Positions 50,153 through 58,000 of a stretch of 64,000 bases of DNA are shown piece by piece. Source of the stretch: Novosphingobium sp. UBA6272. Its GTDB lineage: Bacteria; Pseudomonadota; Alphaproteobacteria; Sphingomonadales; Sphingomonadaceae. The translations under genes were made by a program, and so were the position numbers. The stretch spans positions 25,398-89,397 of the forward strand of contig NZ_DJUW01000035.1 in assembly GCF_002440635.1 (NCBI RefSeq), read 5' to 3'. Each line of letters opens with the position of its first letter. The stretch's first letter is position 1. The notes beneath the pieces were generated by a model that was not told the origin of the DNA, did no database searches, and saw nothing but the letters and a program-made list of their open reading frames with translations.

Positions 50153-50752
50153 TCACCCCGCCGCCCTCTTCAAGGCCACCCGCACCAGCGCGTTGAGTTC
50201 CGCCCCGTCACCCAGTTCCTCCAGCGCGCGGGCCACCGCTTCGGTCGCCACGTTTGGCTTGAAGCCCAGGTTCTGCAGCGCCGAGACCGCATCCGAACTG
50301 GCCGAACCCGCCGGGGCCGACGCCAGCGCCGCGCCCGCCACGCTGGGCAGCGCGCCGGCCTTGTCCTTCAATTCATTGACGATCCGCACCGCCAGCTTGG
50401 GCCCCACGCCTTGCGCGCGGGCGACCATCGCCGCGTCGCCGCCGGCGCAGGCGCGTTGCAGTTCGTCGACCGTCAGCGCCGAAAGCACCGCCAGCGCCAT
50501 CTTGCTGCCGACGCCCTGGATGCCGGTGAGCAGGCGGAACCATTCGCGCTCACCGCCGCTGGTGAAGCCGATCAGCCGCATGTCGTTCTCGCTGACCTGC
50601 ATTTCGGTGTGGACCGTCACCCGGTCTCCGCGCACACCGAGGGCACTGAGCGTCCGCGCCGAACACTGGACCAGATAGCCGACCCCGGCGACGTCGATCA
50701 CCGCCCAGTCAGGGCCGAAATCGTCAAGCGTGCCGGTCAGTTTGGCGATCAT
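50153..50752 (-). CDS. ruvA: Holliday junction helicase subunit RuvA
   Basis: 199 residues. OB-fold domain MIAKLTGTLDDFGPDWAVIDVAGVGYLVQCS, two HhH motifs (LTGIQGVGSKMALAVLSAL and AQGVGPKLAVRIVNELKDK), and a C-terminal domain that binds RuvB (AVSALQNLGFKPNVATEAVARAL). The start is ATG at 50752; the upstream open frame is not part of the gene. It recognises the junction and recruits RuvB. Confidence 0.97.
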   Translation of the reverse strand: MIAKLTGTLDDFGPDWAVIDVAGVGYLVQCSARTLSALGVRGDRVTVHTEMQVSENDMRLIGFTSGGEREWFRLLTGIQGVGSKMALAVLSALTVDELQRACAGGDAAMVARAQGVGPKLAVRIVNELKDKAGALPSVAGAALASAPAGSASSDAVSALQNLGFKPNVATEAVARALEELGDGAELNALVRVALKRAAG

Positions 50753-50882
50753 GCCCGAGGGGTTAACCCGCCGCGCGGGCTGGGGCAAGCAAAAGGGAAC
50801 AAGGCGCGAACAGCTTTGTTCAGCCTTGCGCAACCGCAATGGCCTAGAAGCGCGCCAAATATCTGCTTTGGGGGATACCCGG

Positions 50883-51422
50883 ATGACCGCTACCCGTTTG
50901 CTTGCTGCCGCCATGGGGGTCTGCGCCCTGACTGCCCTGCCCGCCAATGCACAGGAAGTCTATCTCGGCGCCAGCTTTCACGGAGTGAACCTGCCAACCA
51001 GCTTTGACACCGGCGAGCGCGGGCACGATTTGCAAGCCGGGGTCCGCAGCGAGCCGATCGAAGCGCTGAAGCCGATCGGCAAGCCGCAAGCCTATCTGCA
51101 CGGGCAAGTCAGTCTGGATGGCGAAACCAGTTTCGCCGCTGCGGGTCTTACCTGGAAGCTGGGCAAGGGTCCGGTCTATCTCGGCCCTGCGCTAGGACTG
51201 GCAATTCACAACGGCAAGGTTCCGAAGTTCGACGCACAGGGCCGCCGGATTGATCTGGGCTCGCGCATTACCTTCAATCCCGCCCTGTCACTGGGTTACC
51301 GGGTGAACGACAAGGTCGCGGCCGAGCTGAGCTGGGAGCACATCAGCCACGCGACCCTGCTGAGCGGACAGAACCCGGGCATGGATTCCATCGGTGCCCG
51401 GGTGGTGATGAAGCTGGACTAA
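50883..51422 (+). CDS. Acyloxyacyl hydrolase, PagL-like lipid A 3-O-deacylase
   Basis: 179 residues with a signal peptide (LPANAQE) and an outer-membrane beta-barrel pattern. The C-terminal signature is ELSWEHISHATLLSGQNPGMDSIGARV, where H153 and S155 form the PagL His-x-Ser pair; Asp168 stands close to where the catalytic Glu is expected. It would remove a 3-O-acyl chain from lipid A. It is divergent from ruvA, and its stop overlaps that of the convergent lipoprotein gene. Confidence 0.82.
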   Translation: MTATRLLAAAMGVCALTALPANAQEVYLGASFHGVNLPTSFDTGERGHDLQAGVRSEPIEALKPIGKPQAYLHGQVSLDGETSFAAAGLTWKLGKGPVYLGPALGLAIHNGKVPKFDAQGRRIDLGSRITFNPALSLGYRVNDKVAAELSWEHISHATLLSGQNPGMDSIGARVVMKLD

Positions 51423-51757
51423 AACCTTGGCAGCGGCATGTCCGCGCCGATCTTGCAGGCGAGCGCTGCAGCACCGACTTCGACCAGAACTTCGGGATCA
51501 TCGACCCGGCCCGCGACCCGGATCAGATCGCCAAAAGTCAGCCGCTGTCCGGTGTCGTAATAGCGCGCCGCATCGGCCAGCCGGCGGACCTGACCGGTCG
51601 AGAGGTGTCCGCGCAGGAACTCCGAAGCGCAGCTCGCCTCGTTCTGGTTGAGACCATAGCGCATCAGCGCATCGGAAATCTGGTAGCGGCTGGCGACGCA
51701 ACCCGACAGGGTCAGCCCGGCAAGTGCGGCGAGTGTTAGGGTCTTGGACAAATGCAT
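51419..51757 (-). CDS. Hypothetical lipoprotein
   Basis: 112 residues. Signal peptide with lipobox LTLSGC; mature part contains MRYGLNQNEASCASEFLRGHLSTGQVRRLADAARYY, with a helical look and Cys residues. No family recognised; similar small lipoproteins are common in sphingomonads. The start ATG at 51757 gives a proper signal peptide. It lies between ruvC and the convergent PagL-like gene, whose stop it overlaps. Confidence 0.7.
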   Translation of the reverse strand: MHLSKTLTLAALAGLTLSGCVASRYQISDALMRYGLNQNEASCASEFLRGHLSTGQVRRLADAARYYDTGQRLTFGDLIRVAGRVDDPEVLVEVGAAALACKIGADMPLPRF

Positions 51758-51819
51758 GTGCGACTCCGGCTGTGCCCCCGGAAGTGCCCGCATAGCAGAG
51801 CTGGCTGAACCGCGCCTTG

Positions 51820-52290
51820 CTATCCCCGCAACAGATTCGCATGGGTAATCGCCACGGCCAGGGCATCGGCCGCGTCGGCGCCGGCCAGCTTGACTCCGGG
51901 CAGCAGCACCCCGAGCATCGCCTGGACCTGGGCCTTTTCCGCCCCGCCGGTGCCGACGATCGCCTTCTTGACCAGCCGGGTGGCATATTCCGCCACCGGC
52001 ATTCCGGCCCGAGCCAAGGCAAGCAGGCAGACCCCGCGGGCCTGACCAAGCTTGAGCGTCGACTGCGGGTTCATGTTGACGAACACCTCTTCCACCGCGC
52101 CCTGATCGGGCTGGTGCCGCGCGATCACATCGGCAAGTTCGCGGTCCAGCATGACCAGCCGCTCGGCCAGCGCGGCCTTGGGATCGGTCTTCACCTGGCC
52201 GTTGGCCACGTGGCTGAGCCGGTTACCGCTTTTGGCGACGATCCCCCAGCCGGTGCAGGAGAGCGAGGGATCGAGGCCGATAATCAGCAT
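51820..52290 (-). CDS. ruvC: Holliday junction resolvase RuvC
   Basis: 156 residues, RNase H-like fold. IIGLDPSLSCTGWG carries the first catalytic Asp, GAVEEVFVNMNPQSTLKLGQARGV the Glu region, and ADAADALAVAITH the C-terminal Asp pair. It cuts the junctions moved by RuvAB. The start ATG at 52290 begins the conserved domain. The classic ruvCAB order is kept on the minus strand but stretched by two lipid/lipoprotein genes and the GIY-YIG unit. Confidence 0.96.
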   Translation of the reverse strand: MLIIGLDPSLSCTGWGIVAKSGNRLSHVANGQVKTDPKAALAERLVMLDRELADVIARHQPDQGAVEEVFVNMNPQSTLKLGQARGVCLLALARAGMPVAEYATRLVKKAIVGTGGAEKAQVQAMLGVLLPGVKLAGADAADALAVAITHANLLRG

Positions 52291-52315
52291 TGGCAACAAG
52301 AAAAAGATTGGCTCA

Positions 52316-52454
52316 CGCAAAGGCGCGAAGTCGCAAAGGTGCCATGATTGCGGCGAAGCTGATTGCCATCCGAACGCAGGAACCGAATACCAGGTTTAAA
52401 CGGAGCACGCCTGCGGCGCATTGCGTGGTGCCTTTGCGCCTTTGCGCCTTTGCG
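52316..52454. repeat. Inverted-repeat element with GCAAAGGCGC-type arms
   Basis: Arms 52316-52343 and 52427-52454 (28 bases each) are imperfect reverse complements, built from repeated CGCAAAGG-like units. They enclose about 83 bases without a gene between ruvC and the DUF3147 gene. The sequence is unrelated to the CACCCTGAACTTG repeats. It looks like a small non-coding repeat element of a second family. Confidence 0.6.
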
Positions 52455-52494
52455 AGAGTACATTTCGAAACCAAGGCGAAGGTTCCCAATCACG

Positions 52495-52845
52495 TCAAAT
52501 CCTGATCCCCAGCCTGGGTCCGAACTGCGCCATCAGCAGGTACAGCGCAACGGTCAGCAAGCAGCCCGCCAGCAAGGCCAGCCAGAACGAGTGGCCGCTG
52601 CGCAGCAGCCACGGGATCAGCAGAAACATCGGCAGGCTGGGCAGCACGTACCAGAAGGTCGCCTCGGCATGGACCGCCATGTTCTCGGCGTCGGGGCGGG
52701 ACTGCCACAGCAGGATCATCCCCAGCACCGAAACCAGCGGCAGCGAAGCGACCAGGGCCGCCACGGTCGGCAGACGCTTGCCGATCTCGGCAACGGCCAC
52801 GATCAGCGCGCCAGATAGAAGAGCCTTGGCAACAAGGCCCCACAT
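52495..52845 (-). CDS. DUF3147-family membrane protein
   Basis: 116 residues with four TM segments: LLSGALIVAVAEIGKR, TVAALVASLPLVSVLGMILLW, FWYVLPSLPMFLLIPWLLRSG and FWLALLAGCLLTVALYLLM. DUF3147 is a small membrane family of unknown function. It follows the yebC gene on the same strand. Confidence 0.78.
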   Translation of the reverse strand: MWGLVAKALLSGALIVAVAEIGKRLPTVAALVASLPLVSVLGMILLWQSRPDAENMAVHAEATFWYVLPSLPMFLLIPWLLRSGHSFWLALLAGCLLTVALYLLMAQFGPRLGIRI

Positions 52846-52876
52846 TATTCCGGAGCTCCGCTGGCCGCGACCGCGA

Positions 52877-53620
52877 TCACCCCAGCTTCGCCATCACGTC
52901 ATCGGAGATCTCGTAATTGCCCCAGACGGTCTGGACATCGTCGTCGTCGTCGAGCACGTCGATCAGCTTGAGCAGCGTAGCGGCATCGCCTTCGGCCACA
53001 TCGGCCTTGAGACTGGGCTTCCAGCCGAGCTTGACCCCCACGGCCTCACCCAAAACCTTTTCAAGCTCGCGCGCAACCGGGTGGAGATTTTCGACCGCAA
53101 CCCAGATCGCGTGGCCGTCTTCGTCGCTTTCGACATCGTCAGCCCCGGCCTCAAGCGCGGCTTCGAAAACCTTGTCGGCATCGCCGGCGCTGCCGGGATA
53201 TTCGATCAGGCCAAGCCGTTCGAACCCGTGGCTGACCGCTCCCGATGCACCCAGATTGCCGCCGTTCTTGGCAAAGGCGGTGCGGACATTGGTGGCCGTG
53301 CGGTTGCGGTTGTCGGTCAGCGCCTCAACGATCAGCGCGACCCCGCCCGGGCCGTAGCCTTCGTAGCGGATCTCTTCGTAGTTCTCGGCGTCGCCCTTGC
53401 TGGCCTTGTCGATCGCGCGCTGGATATTGTCCTTGGGGACCGACTGCGCTTTGGCCGCGTTGACCGCGGCGCGCAGGCGCGGGTTAAAGTCCGGATCGGG
53501 CATGCCCATCTTGGCCGCAACAGTGATTTCGCGGCTGAGCTTGGAAAACAAGCCAGCGCGCTTTTTGTCCTGCGCGCCCTTGCGGTGCATGATGTTCTTG
53601 AATTTGGAATGGCCTGCCAT
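52877..53620 (-). CDS. yebC: YebC/PmpR-family protein
   Basis: 247 residues: AGHSKFKNIMHRKGAQDKKRAGLFSKLSREI at the start, PKDNIQRAIDKASKGDAENYEEIRYEGYGPGGVALIVEALTDNRNRT in the middle and an acidic C-terminal domain. The family contains transcription regulators and factors that relieve ribosome stalling at proline stretches. It is often beside ruvC, as here. Confidence 0.95.
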   Translation of the reverse strand: MAGHSKFKNIMHRKGAQDKKRAGLFSKLSREITVAAKMGMPDPDFNPRLRAAVNAAKAQSVPKDNIQRAIDKASKGDAENYEEIRYEGYGPGGVALIVEALTDNRNRTATNVRTAFAKNGGNLGASGAVSHGFERLGLIEYPGSAGDADKVFEAALEAGADDVESDEDGHAIWVAVENLHPVARELEKVLGEAVGVKLGWKPSLKADVAEGDAATLLKLIDVLDDDDDVQTVWGNYEISDDVMAKLG

Positions 53621-53677
53621 GTTCTTGTCTTGCCGCTAAGATTGGGAATTGGCGGGCCCTTACACCGCGATCCGCCT

Positions 53678-54166
53678 TCAAAGCAACCGCTGCCACCATC
53701 CGACATCGCGCCAGCCGCCGCATTTCCAGCCGACCTCGCGGTAGATTCCGACCGGCGTGAAGCCCACCGCCTCATGCACTGCGATCGATCCGGGGTTGGG
53801 CAAGGCGATCCCGGCAAAGGCCGCGTGCAGTCCCCTCGCAGCCAGTTCCGGCAACAGCCGCTCGTAAAGCGCGCGTCCGATGCCCTGCCGCGCACAGGCC
53901 GGATCGACATAAACCGCGACATCGCAGGAACTGGAATAGGCCGCGCGGGTGCGGTGCGGCGAGCCATAGGCATAGCCGACCACCGTTCCGTCCCGCTCGG
54001 CGACCAGCCAGGCGTGGCTGGCGCCATAATCCGCAATACGCCGCGCCATTTCGGCAGAATCAGGCGGTTCGGTCTCGAAACTGGTCCAGCCGTCGGTCAC
54101 GAAGGGTCGGTAAATCGCCGCACAGCGCGCCGCGTCGCGGAGGGGATCGGCAAGGCGCAGGTCCAC
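53678..54166 (-). CDS. GNAT N-acetyltransferase, phosphinothricin/methionine sulfoximine type
   Basis: 162 residues. Features of the Pat/MnaT branch: AAIYRPFVTDGWTSFETEPPDSAEMARRI, then VGYAYGSPHRTRAAYSSSCDVAVYVDPACARQGIGRALYERLL (acetyl-CoA loop Q-G-I-G-R) and HEAVGFTPVGIYREVGWKCGGWRDVGWWQ. It probably acetylates amino-acid-like substrates such as methionine sulfoximine. Two bases separate it from the YbjQ gene. Confidence 0.87.
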   Translation of the reverse strand: MDLRLADPLRDAARCAAIYRPFVTDGWTSFETEPPDSAEMARRIADYGASHAWLVAERDGTVVGYAYGSPHRTRAAYSSSCDVAVYVDPACARQGIGRALYERLLPELAARGLHAAFAGIALPNPGSIAVHEAVGFTPVGIYREVGWKCGGWRDVGWWQRLL

Positions 54167-54168
54167 CG

Positions 54169-54486
54169 TCAGACGATGACTGCCGTGCCCGAGGCGCTGA
54201 CCATCAGCATCGATCCGGCCTTGCCCAGCACTTCATAGTCGATATCGACCCCGATCACCGCATTGGCGCCCAGCGCCTGCGCCTTGGCTTCCATTTCGGC
54301 CAGTGCCTGTTCGCGGGCGCGGGTCAGCACCTCCTCGTACTTGCCCGAGCGGCCGCCGAAAATGTCGGAGAACGAGGCGAAGATATCGCGGACCAGATTG
54401 GCCCCGGCGATCACTTCGCCGGTGACGATGCCGCAATAGCGCTGGACCGGCTGGCCCTCGATGCTGGGTGTCGTGGTAGAGATCAT
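54169..54486 (-). CDS. YbjQ/UPF0145-family protein
   Basis: 105 residues: IVTGEVIAGANLVRDIFASFSDIFGGRSGKYEEVLTRAREQALAEMEAKAQALGANAVIGVDIDYEVLG is the full signature. The family forms pentamers and may bind metal or heavy-metal complexes, but its role is not known. Confidence 0.88.
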   Translation of the reverse strand: MISTTTPSIEGQPVQRYCGIVTGEVIAGANLVRDIFASFSDIFGGRSGKYEEVLTRAREQALAEMEAKAQALGANAVIGVDIDYEVLGKAGSMLMVSASGTAVIV

Positions 54487-54543
54487 CGGGCGTCCTTTTC
54501 GCGGGGGTTCACTCCCGCAAAGTTAGAGCGCCCACCGCCCCGG

Positions 54544-54780
54544 TCAACCCAGGCCAAGCGCAGCCTTGTAGGTATCCAGCAGCGCTTCCATTTCCGCGCG
54601 ATCATCGGGCTTCATCTTGCGCAGGCGGACGATCTGGCGAATGATCTTTGCATCATAGCCGACCGCCTTGGCCTCGGCGTAGACGTCCTTGACGTCGTCG
54701 GCGATGCCCTTCTTTTCCTCTTCGAGGCGTTCGATACGCTCGATCAGCAGGCGCAGGCGGTCGTCGGTGGCATTGGCCAT
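54544..54780 (-). CDS. gapR: GapR-like nucleoid protein (DUF2312)
   Basis: 78 residues, all helical: LRLLIERIERLEEEKKGIADDVKDVYAEAKAVGYDAKIIRQIVRLRKMKPDDRAEMEALLDTY matches the DUF2312 family. In Caulobacter this protein (GapR) binds overtwisted DNA ahead of replication and transcription forks. It is typical of Alphaproteobacteria and supports the assignment of the organism. Confidence 0.9.
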   Translation of the reverse strand: MANATDDRLRLLIERIERLEEEKKGIADDVKDVYAEAKAVGYDAKIIRQIVRLRKMKPDDRAEMEALLDTYKAALGLG

Positions 54781-54821
54781 TGGGGAAACTCCGGTGGAAT
54801 GAGAATCAGTCGAGCGCGCTC

Positions 54822-55157
54822 TTAGGGTTGGGGCGCGTTCTTCTTCAAGCTCTCAGCCATGCGTTCGAGCTGCTGCGGAGTCGCTTCGCTGTGGAAACGT
54901 GCTTTCCAGTCGCCGCTGGACATGCCGTGGATCACTTCGCGGGCCCCTTCCTTGTCGTAAGGCGCTCCTGCATCGCGGATCCAGTCGGCCAGGCAATTGC
55001 GGCAGAACCCGGCCAGACCCATCAGGTCGATGTTCTGAGCGTCATGACGGTGTCGCAAATGACGGACAAGGCGGCGGAACGCGGCGGCGGCGACGGCATC
55101 GTCAAGGGTTTCGAGCGGATCGCCGGCAGTCGCATTCGTATTTTCAGAGCAGCTCAT
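54822..55157 (-). CDS. DUF1244-family protein
   Basis: 111 residues. DAVAAAAFRRLVRHLRHRHDAQNIDLMGLAGFCRNCLADWIRDAG is the conserved core, with two Cys in FCRNC. The start ATG at 55157 has AAGGA seven bases upstream; two earlier in-frame starts would overlap the pyruvate kinase promoter. Alphaproteobacterial family of unknown role. Confidence 0.83.
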   Translation of the reverse strand: MSCSENTNATAGDPLETLDDAVAAAAFRRLVRHLRHRHDAQNIDLMGLAGFCRNCLADWIRDAGAPYDKEGAREVIHGMSSGDWKARFHSEATPQQLERMAESLKKNAPQP

Positions 55158-55222
55158 CGGGGTTTCCTTGGGTTTTCTCAGCTTCTTTGCCATAGGGCAG
55201 GTCAAAGCAGGAAGAGGTAACA

Positions 55223-56680
55223 GTGGCAAAATTCGACCCGCGCGGACGCAAAGTGAAAATCCTGGCGACGCTGGGCCCGGCCAGCCGCAGCCCGGAGATG
55301 ATCGAAAAGCTCCTGCGTGCCGGGGCCGACGCTTTTCGCGTCAACATGAGCCACGGCGATCACGAGACCCACGCCCAGACAATCGCCGCGATCCGCGAGG
55401 TCGAAAAGGCGGTAGGTCGCCCGGTGGCGGTATTGTGCGACCTGCAGGGTCCAAAGCTGCGTGTCGGCCAGTTCAAGGACGGCCGCGCGGTGATCCGACA
55501 TTCGGGCCATTTCCGCTTTGACCGCGATCCCGCCCTGGGCGATGAAAACCGGGTTTGCCTGCCGCATCCCGAACTGTTCGGCGTGCTGCGCAAGGGTCAG
55601 CGCTTGCTGATCGACGATGGCAAGCTGCGGCTGCGGGTGATCGAGGCGAACGAGGACAAGATCCTCTGCTCGGCCGAAGTCGGCGGCGTCATCTCCGATC
55701 GCAAGGGCGTCAACGTCCCCGACGCGGTGGTGCCGATCCCGGCGCTGACGGAGAAAGACCGCCGCGACCTGTCGTTCGCGCTCGATCAGGGGGCGGACTG
55801 GATCGCGCTGTCGTTCGTCCAGCGGCCCGAAGACGTGGCCGAGGCCCGCCGGCTGATCGGCGGATCGGGTACCGCGCTGATGGCCAAGATCGAAAAGCCG
55901 GCAGCGGTCGAGCGGCTGGAAGAGATCATCGAGCTGGCCGACGGGATCATGGTTGCGCGCGGCGATCTGGGGGTTGAGCTCAATCCCGAGGAAGTGCCCC
56001 CGATCCAGAAGCGGATCGTGGCGATCACCCGCCGTTCGGGCAAGCCGGTGGTGGTCGCAACGCAAATGCTCGAATCGATGATCGAGAGCCCGGCCCCGAC
56101 CCGCGCCGAAGTATCCGACGTGGCCAATGCGGTCTATGATGGGGCCGACGCAGTGATGCTCTCGGCCGAGACTGCCAGCGGCGCCTGGCCCGAGGAAGCC
56201 GTCTCGATCATGCACCGGATCGCCGGGCAGGTCGAAAGCGATCCGGGCTACCGCCAACAGGTCAGCTTTGCCCAGGTAATGCCTGACACCACCACCGCCG
56301 ACGCGCTGAGCCACGCCTGCGCCTCGATCGCGGAGAGCTTGCCGATCGCCGGAATCATCGTCTTCACCGGATCGGGCAGTACCGCCCGGCGCGTGGCCCG
56401 CGAGCGCCCCGCCGCGCCGATGCTGGTGCTGACACCGTCATCGCGGATCGCGCGCCGCCTGGCCCTGCTGTGGGGCACGCACGCGGTCAGCACCAAGGAC
56501 ATCGGCAGCTTTGAAGAGATGATCGCCAAGGGCAAGCGGATGGCGCTGCGCCACGGGTTCGGAACCGCCGGCTCAAAGCTGATCGCGCTGGCCGGGGTGC
56601 CCTTCGGCACACCCGGATCGACCAACCTGCTTCACGTGGTGACGCTGAGCGGGGACGAGCTTCACAAGCATTCGGCCTAA
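55223..56680 (+). CDS. pyk: Pyruvate kinase
   Basis: 485 residues, last step of glycolysis (phosphoenolpyruvate to pyruvate with ATP). FDPRGRKVKILATLGPASRSPEMIEKLLRAGADAFRVNMSHG, LCDLQGPKLRVG, AKIEKPAAVERLEEII, GIMVARGDLGVEL and VATQMLESMIESPAPTRAEVSDVANAVYDGADAVMLSAETA are all present. It starts with GTG at 55223 behind AGGAAGAGG. It converges with the YggS gene, overlapping by four bases. Confidence 0.97.
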   Translation: MAKFDPRGRKVKILATLGPASRSPEMIEKLLRAGADAFRVNMSHGDHETHAQTIAAIREVEKAVGRPVAVLCDLQGPKLRVGQFKDGRAVIRHSGHFRFDRDPALGDENRVCLPHPELFGVLRKGQRLLIDDGKLRLRVIEANEDKILCSAEVGGVISDRKGVNVPDAVVPIPALTEKDRRDLSFALDQGADWIALSFVQRPEDVAEARRLIGGSGTALMAKIEKPAAVERLEEIIELADGIMVARGDLGVELNPEEVPPIQKRIVAITRRSGKPVVVATQMLESMIESPAPTRAEVSDVANAVYDGADAVMLSAETASGAWPEEAVSIMHRIAGQVESDPGYRQQVSFAQVMPDTTTADALSHACASIAESLPIAGIIVFTGSGSTARRVARERPAAPMLVLTPSSRIARRLALLWGTHAVSTKDIGSFEEMIAKGKRMALRHGFGTAGSKLIALAGVPFGTPGSTNLLHVVTLSGDELHKHSA

Positions 56681-57339
56681 GTGCGTCCGCCAAACAACGC
56701 AGAACCGACCCGGACATGCGTGGCGCCAAGCATCACGGCGGTCTCGTAGTCGCTCGACATGCCCATCGAGCGCCCCGCCAGGCCGTGATCGCGGGCCAGT
56801 TTGTCAAGCAGGGCGAAGAACGGCGCCGGTTCGATATCGGCGGGTGGCACGCACATCAGACCGACTATCGGCAACGCGGCGCTGCGGGCCTCGCCCAGCA
56901 AGGCCGGCAGGTCGGCAATTGCGCAGCCGCCCTTCTGCTCTTCCGCGCCGATGTTGACCTGAATGAAGCACGGCACTTGCCGGCCGGCCTTGTCCATCGC
57001 CTTGGCCAGCGCCGTGACCAGGCTCGGGCGGTCAAGCGAATGGATGCAATCGAACAGCCGCACCGCCTCCTCAGCCTTGTTCGACTGGAGCTGGCCAACC
57101 AGATGCAGCTGGATCGCGCCGTGGGCATCGCGCAGCGCGGGCCACTTGGCCTCGGCCTCTTGCACCCGGTTCTCGCCGAAAACGCGCTGCCCGGCCTCAA
57201 TCAACGGCGCGATCGCCTCGGCCGGGTGAGTCTTGCTGACCGCGATCAGGGTGATCTCCTCGGCCTTGCGCCCGGCGATGCGGGCCGCCTGGGCGATACG
57301 GGCGTTGACGTCTGACAGGGCGGTGGCTGGATCGATCAT
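56677..57339 (-). CDS. YggS-family pyridoxal phosphate homeostasis protein
   Basis: 220 residues, alanine-racemase-like TIM barrel. The PLP Lys is in LIAVSKTHPAEAI; FGENRVQEAEAKWPAL, HLVGQLQSNKAEEAVRLFDCIHSLDR and GLMCVPPADIEPAPFF with SMGMSSDYETAVMLGATHVRVGSALFG complete the family. It controls free PLP and amino acid balance. Confidence 0.94.
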   Translation of the reverse strand: MIDPATALSDVNARIAQAARIAGRKAEEITLIAVSKTHPAEAIAPLIEAGQRVFGENRVQEAEAKWPALRDAHGAIQLHLVGQLQSNKAEEAVRLFDCIHSLDRPSLVTALAKAMDKAGRQVPCFIQVNIGAEEQKGGCAIADLPALLGEARSAALPIVGLMCVPPADIEPAPFFALLDKLARDHGLAGRSMGMSSDYETAVMLGATHVRVGSALFGGRT

Positions 57340-57361
57340 GGCGCGCTGCTATAGCGATGCG

Positions 57362-57898
57362 ATGAACCCGCGCCAGCCCCTGCCCAACATCTGGGTGATT
57401 TCAGACGCCCGCAACGATGCGGTGCTGGAACAGGCCTTGCGTAAACTGCCGCGCGGCAGCGGTCTGGTGTTCCGGCACTATCATCTGGAGGAGGAAGCGC
57501 GGCGGGAACGCTTCGGCGCGCTGCTGGCCCTGTGCCGCGGCCTTGGCCATGTCGCGGTTCTCTCCGGCGATGCCGGACTGGCCCGGACCTGGGACGCTGA
57601 CGGGATCTATGGCGCGGTAGACCGGCTTGACCCGGCAACCGACCTGCTCCGCCTCGCGACTGTCCATGACGCGCAGGAAATCGCTGCCGCCAATGCTGCG
57701 AGGGTCGACGGGCAGTTGCTCTCTCCGGTGTTCCCGACCCGCAGCCACCCCGGCGCACCGCACCTGGGTGTGGACCGATTTCGCGAACTCGCGGCGCTGT
57801 CGAACAGCCCGGTGATTGCGCTGGGCGGGATGAACGCGGCGCGCGCGGCGGAACTCGGCTGGCCACGCTGGGCTGCGATCGACGCCTTTTTGCGGTGA
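57362..57898 (+). CDS. Thiamine phosphate synthase (ThiE/TenI)-like protein
   Basis: 178 residues, shorter than typical ThiE (about 210). WVISDARNDAVLEQALRKLPRGSGLVFRHYHLEEEARRER, LLSPVFPTRSHPGAPHLGVDRFREL (phosphate and substrate loop) and PVIALGGMNAARAAEL show the fold. The truncated barrel with missing pyrimidine-binding residues may mean a divergent function. Start ATG at 57362, divergent from the YggS gene. Confidence 0.72.
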   Translation: MNPRQPLPNIWVISDARNDAVLEQALRKLPRGSGLVFRHYHLEEEARRERFGALLALCRGLGHVAVLSGDAGLARTWDADGIYGAVDRLDPATDLLRLATVHDAQEIAAANAARVDGQLLSPVFPTRSHPGAPHLGVDRFRELAALSNSPVIALGGMNAARAAELGWPRWAAIDAFLR

Positions 57899-57917
57899 AG
57901 CGAAGCAAAAAGACCCG

Positions 57918-57941
57918 CTCACCCTGAGCTTGTCGAAGGGG
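57918..57941. repeat. Single REP-like palindrome (second sequence type)
   Basis: CCCTGAGCTTGTCGAAGGG core with flanking CA and G, in the 102-base gap before ftsK. It resembles the arms at 36045 and 49727 in layout (CACCCTGA then CTTG) but differs in the right half, and no inverted partner is nearby. Confidence 0.6.
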
Positions 57942-58000
57942 GATTCTTGACGCGGAGTCACCCCAGAGCGCATAACGCGAACTGACCAAAGGGGAGCACC

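Noticed and set aside
57886..57912. CTTTTTGC ... GCAAAAAG inverted repeat at the end of the ThiE-like gene
   Set aside because: AT-rich 8-base stem overlapping the stop codon, no GC-rich stem and no trailing T run; not a convincing terminator.
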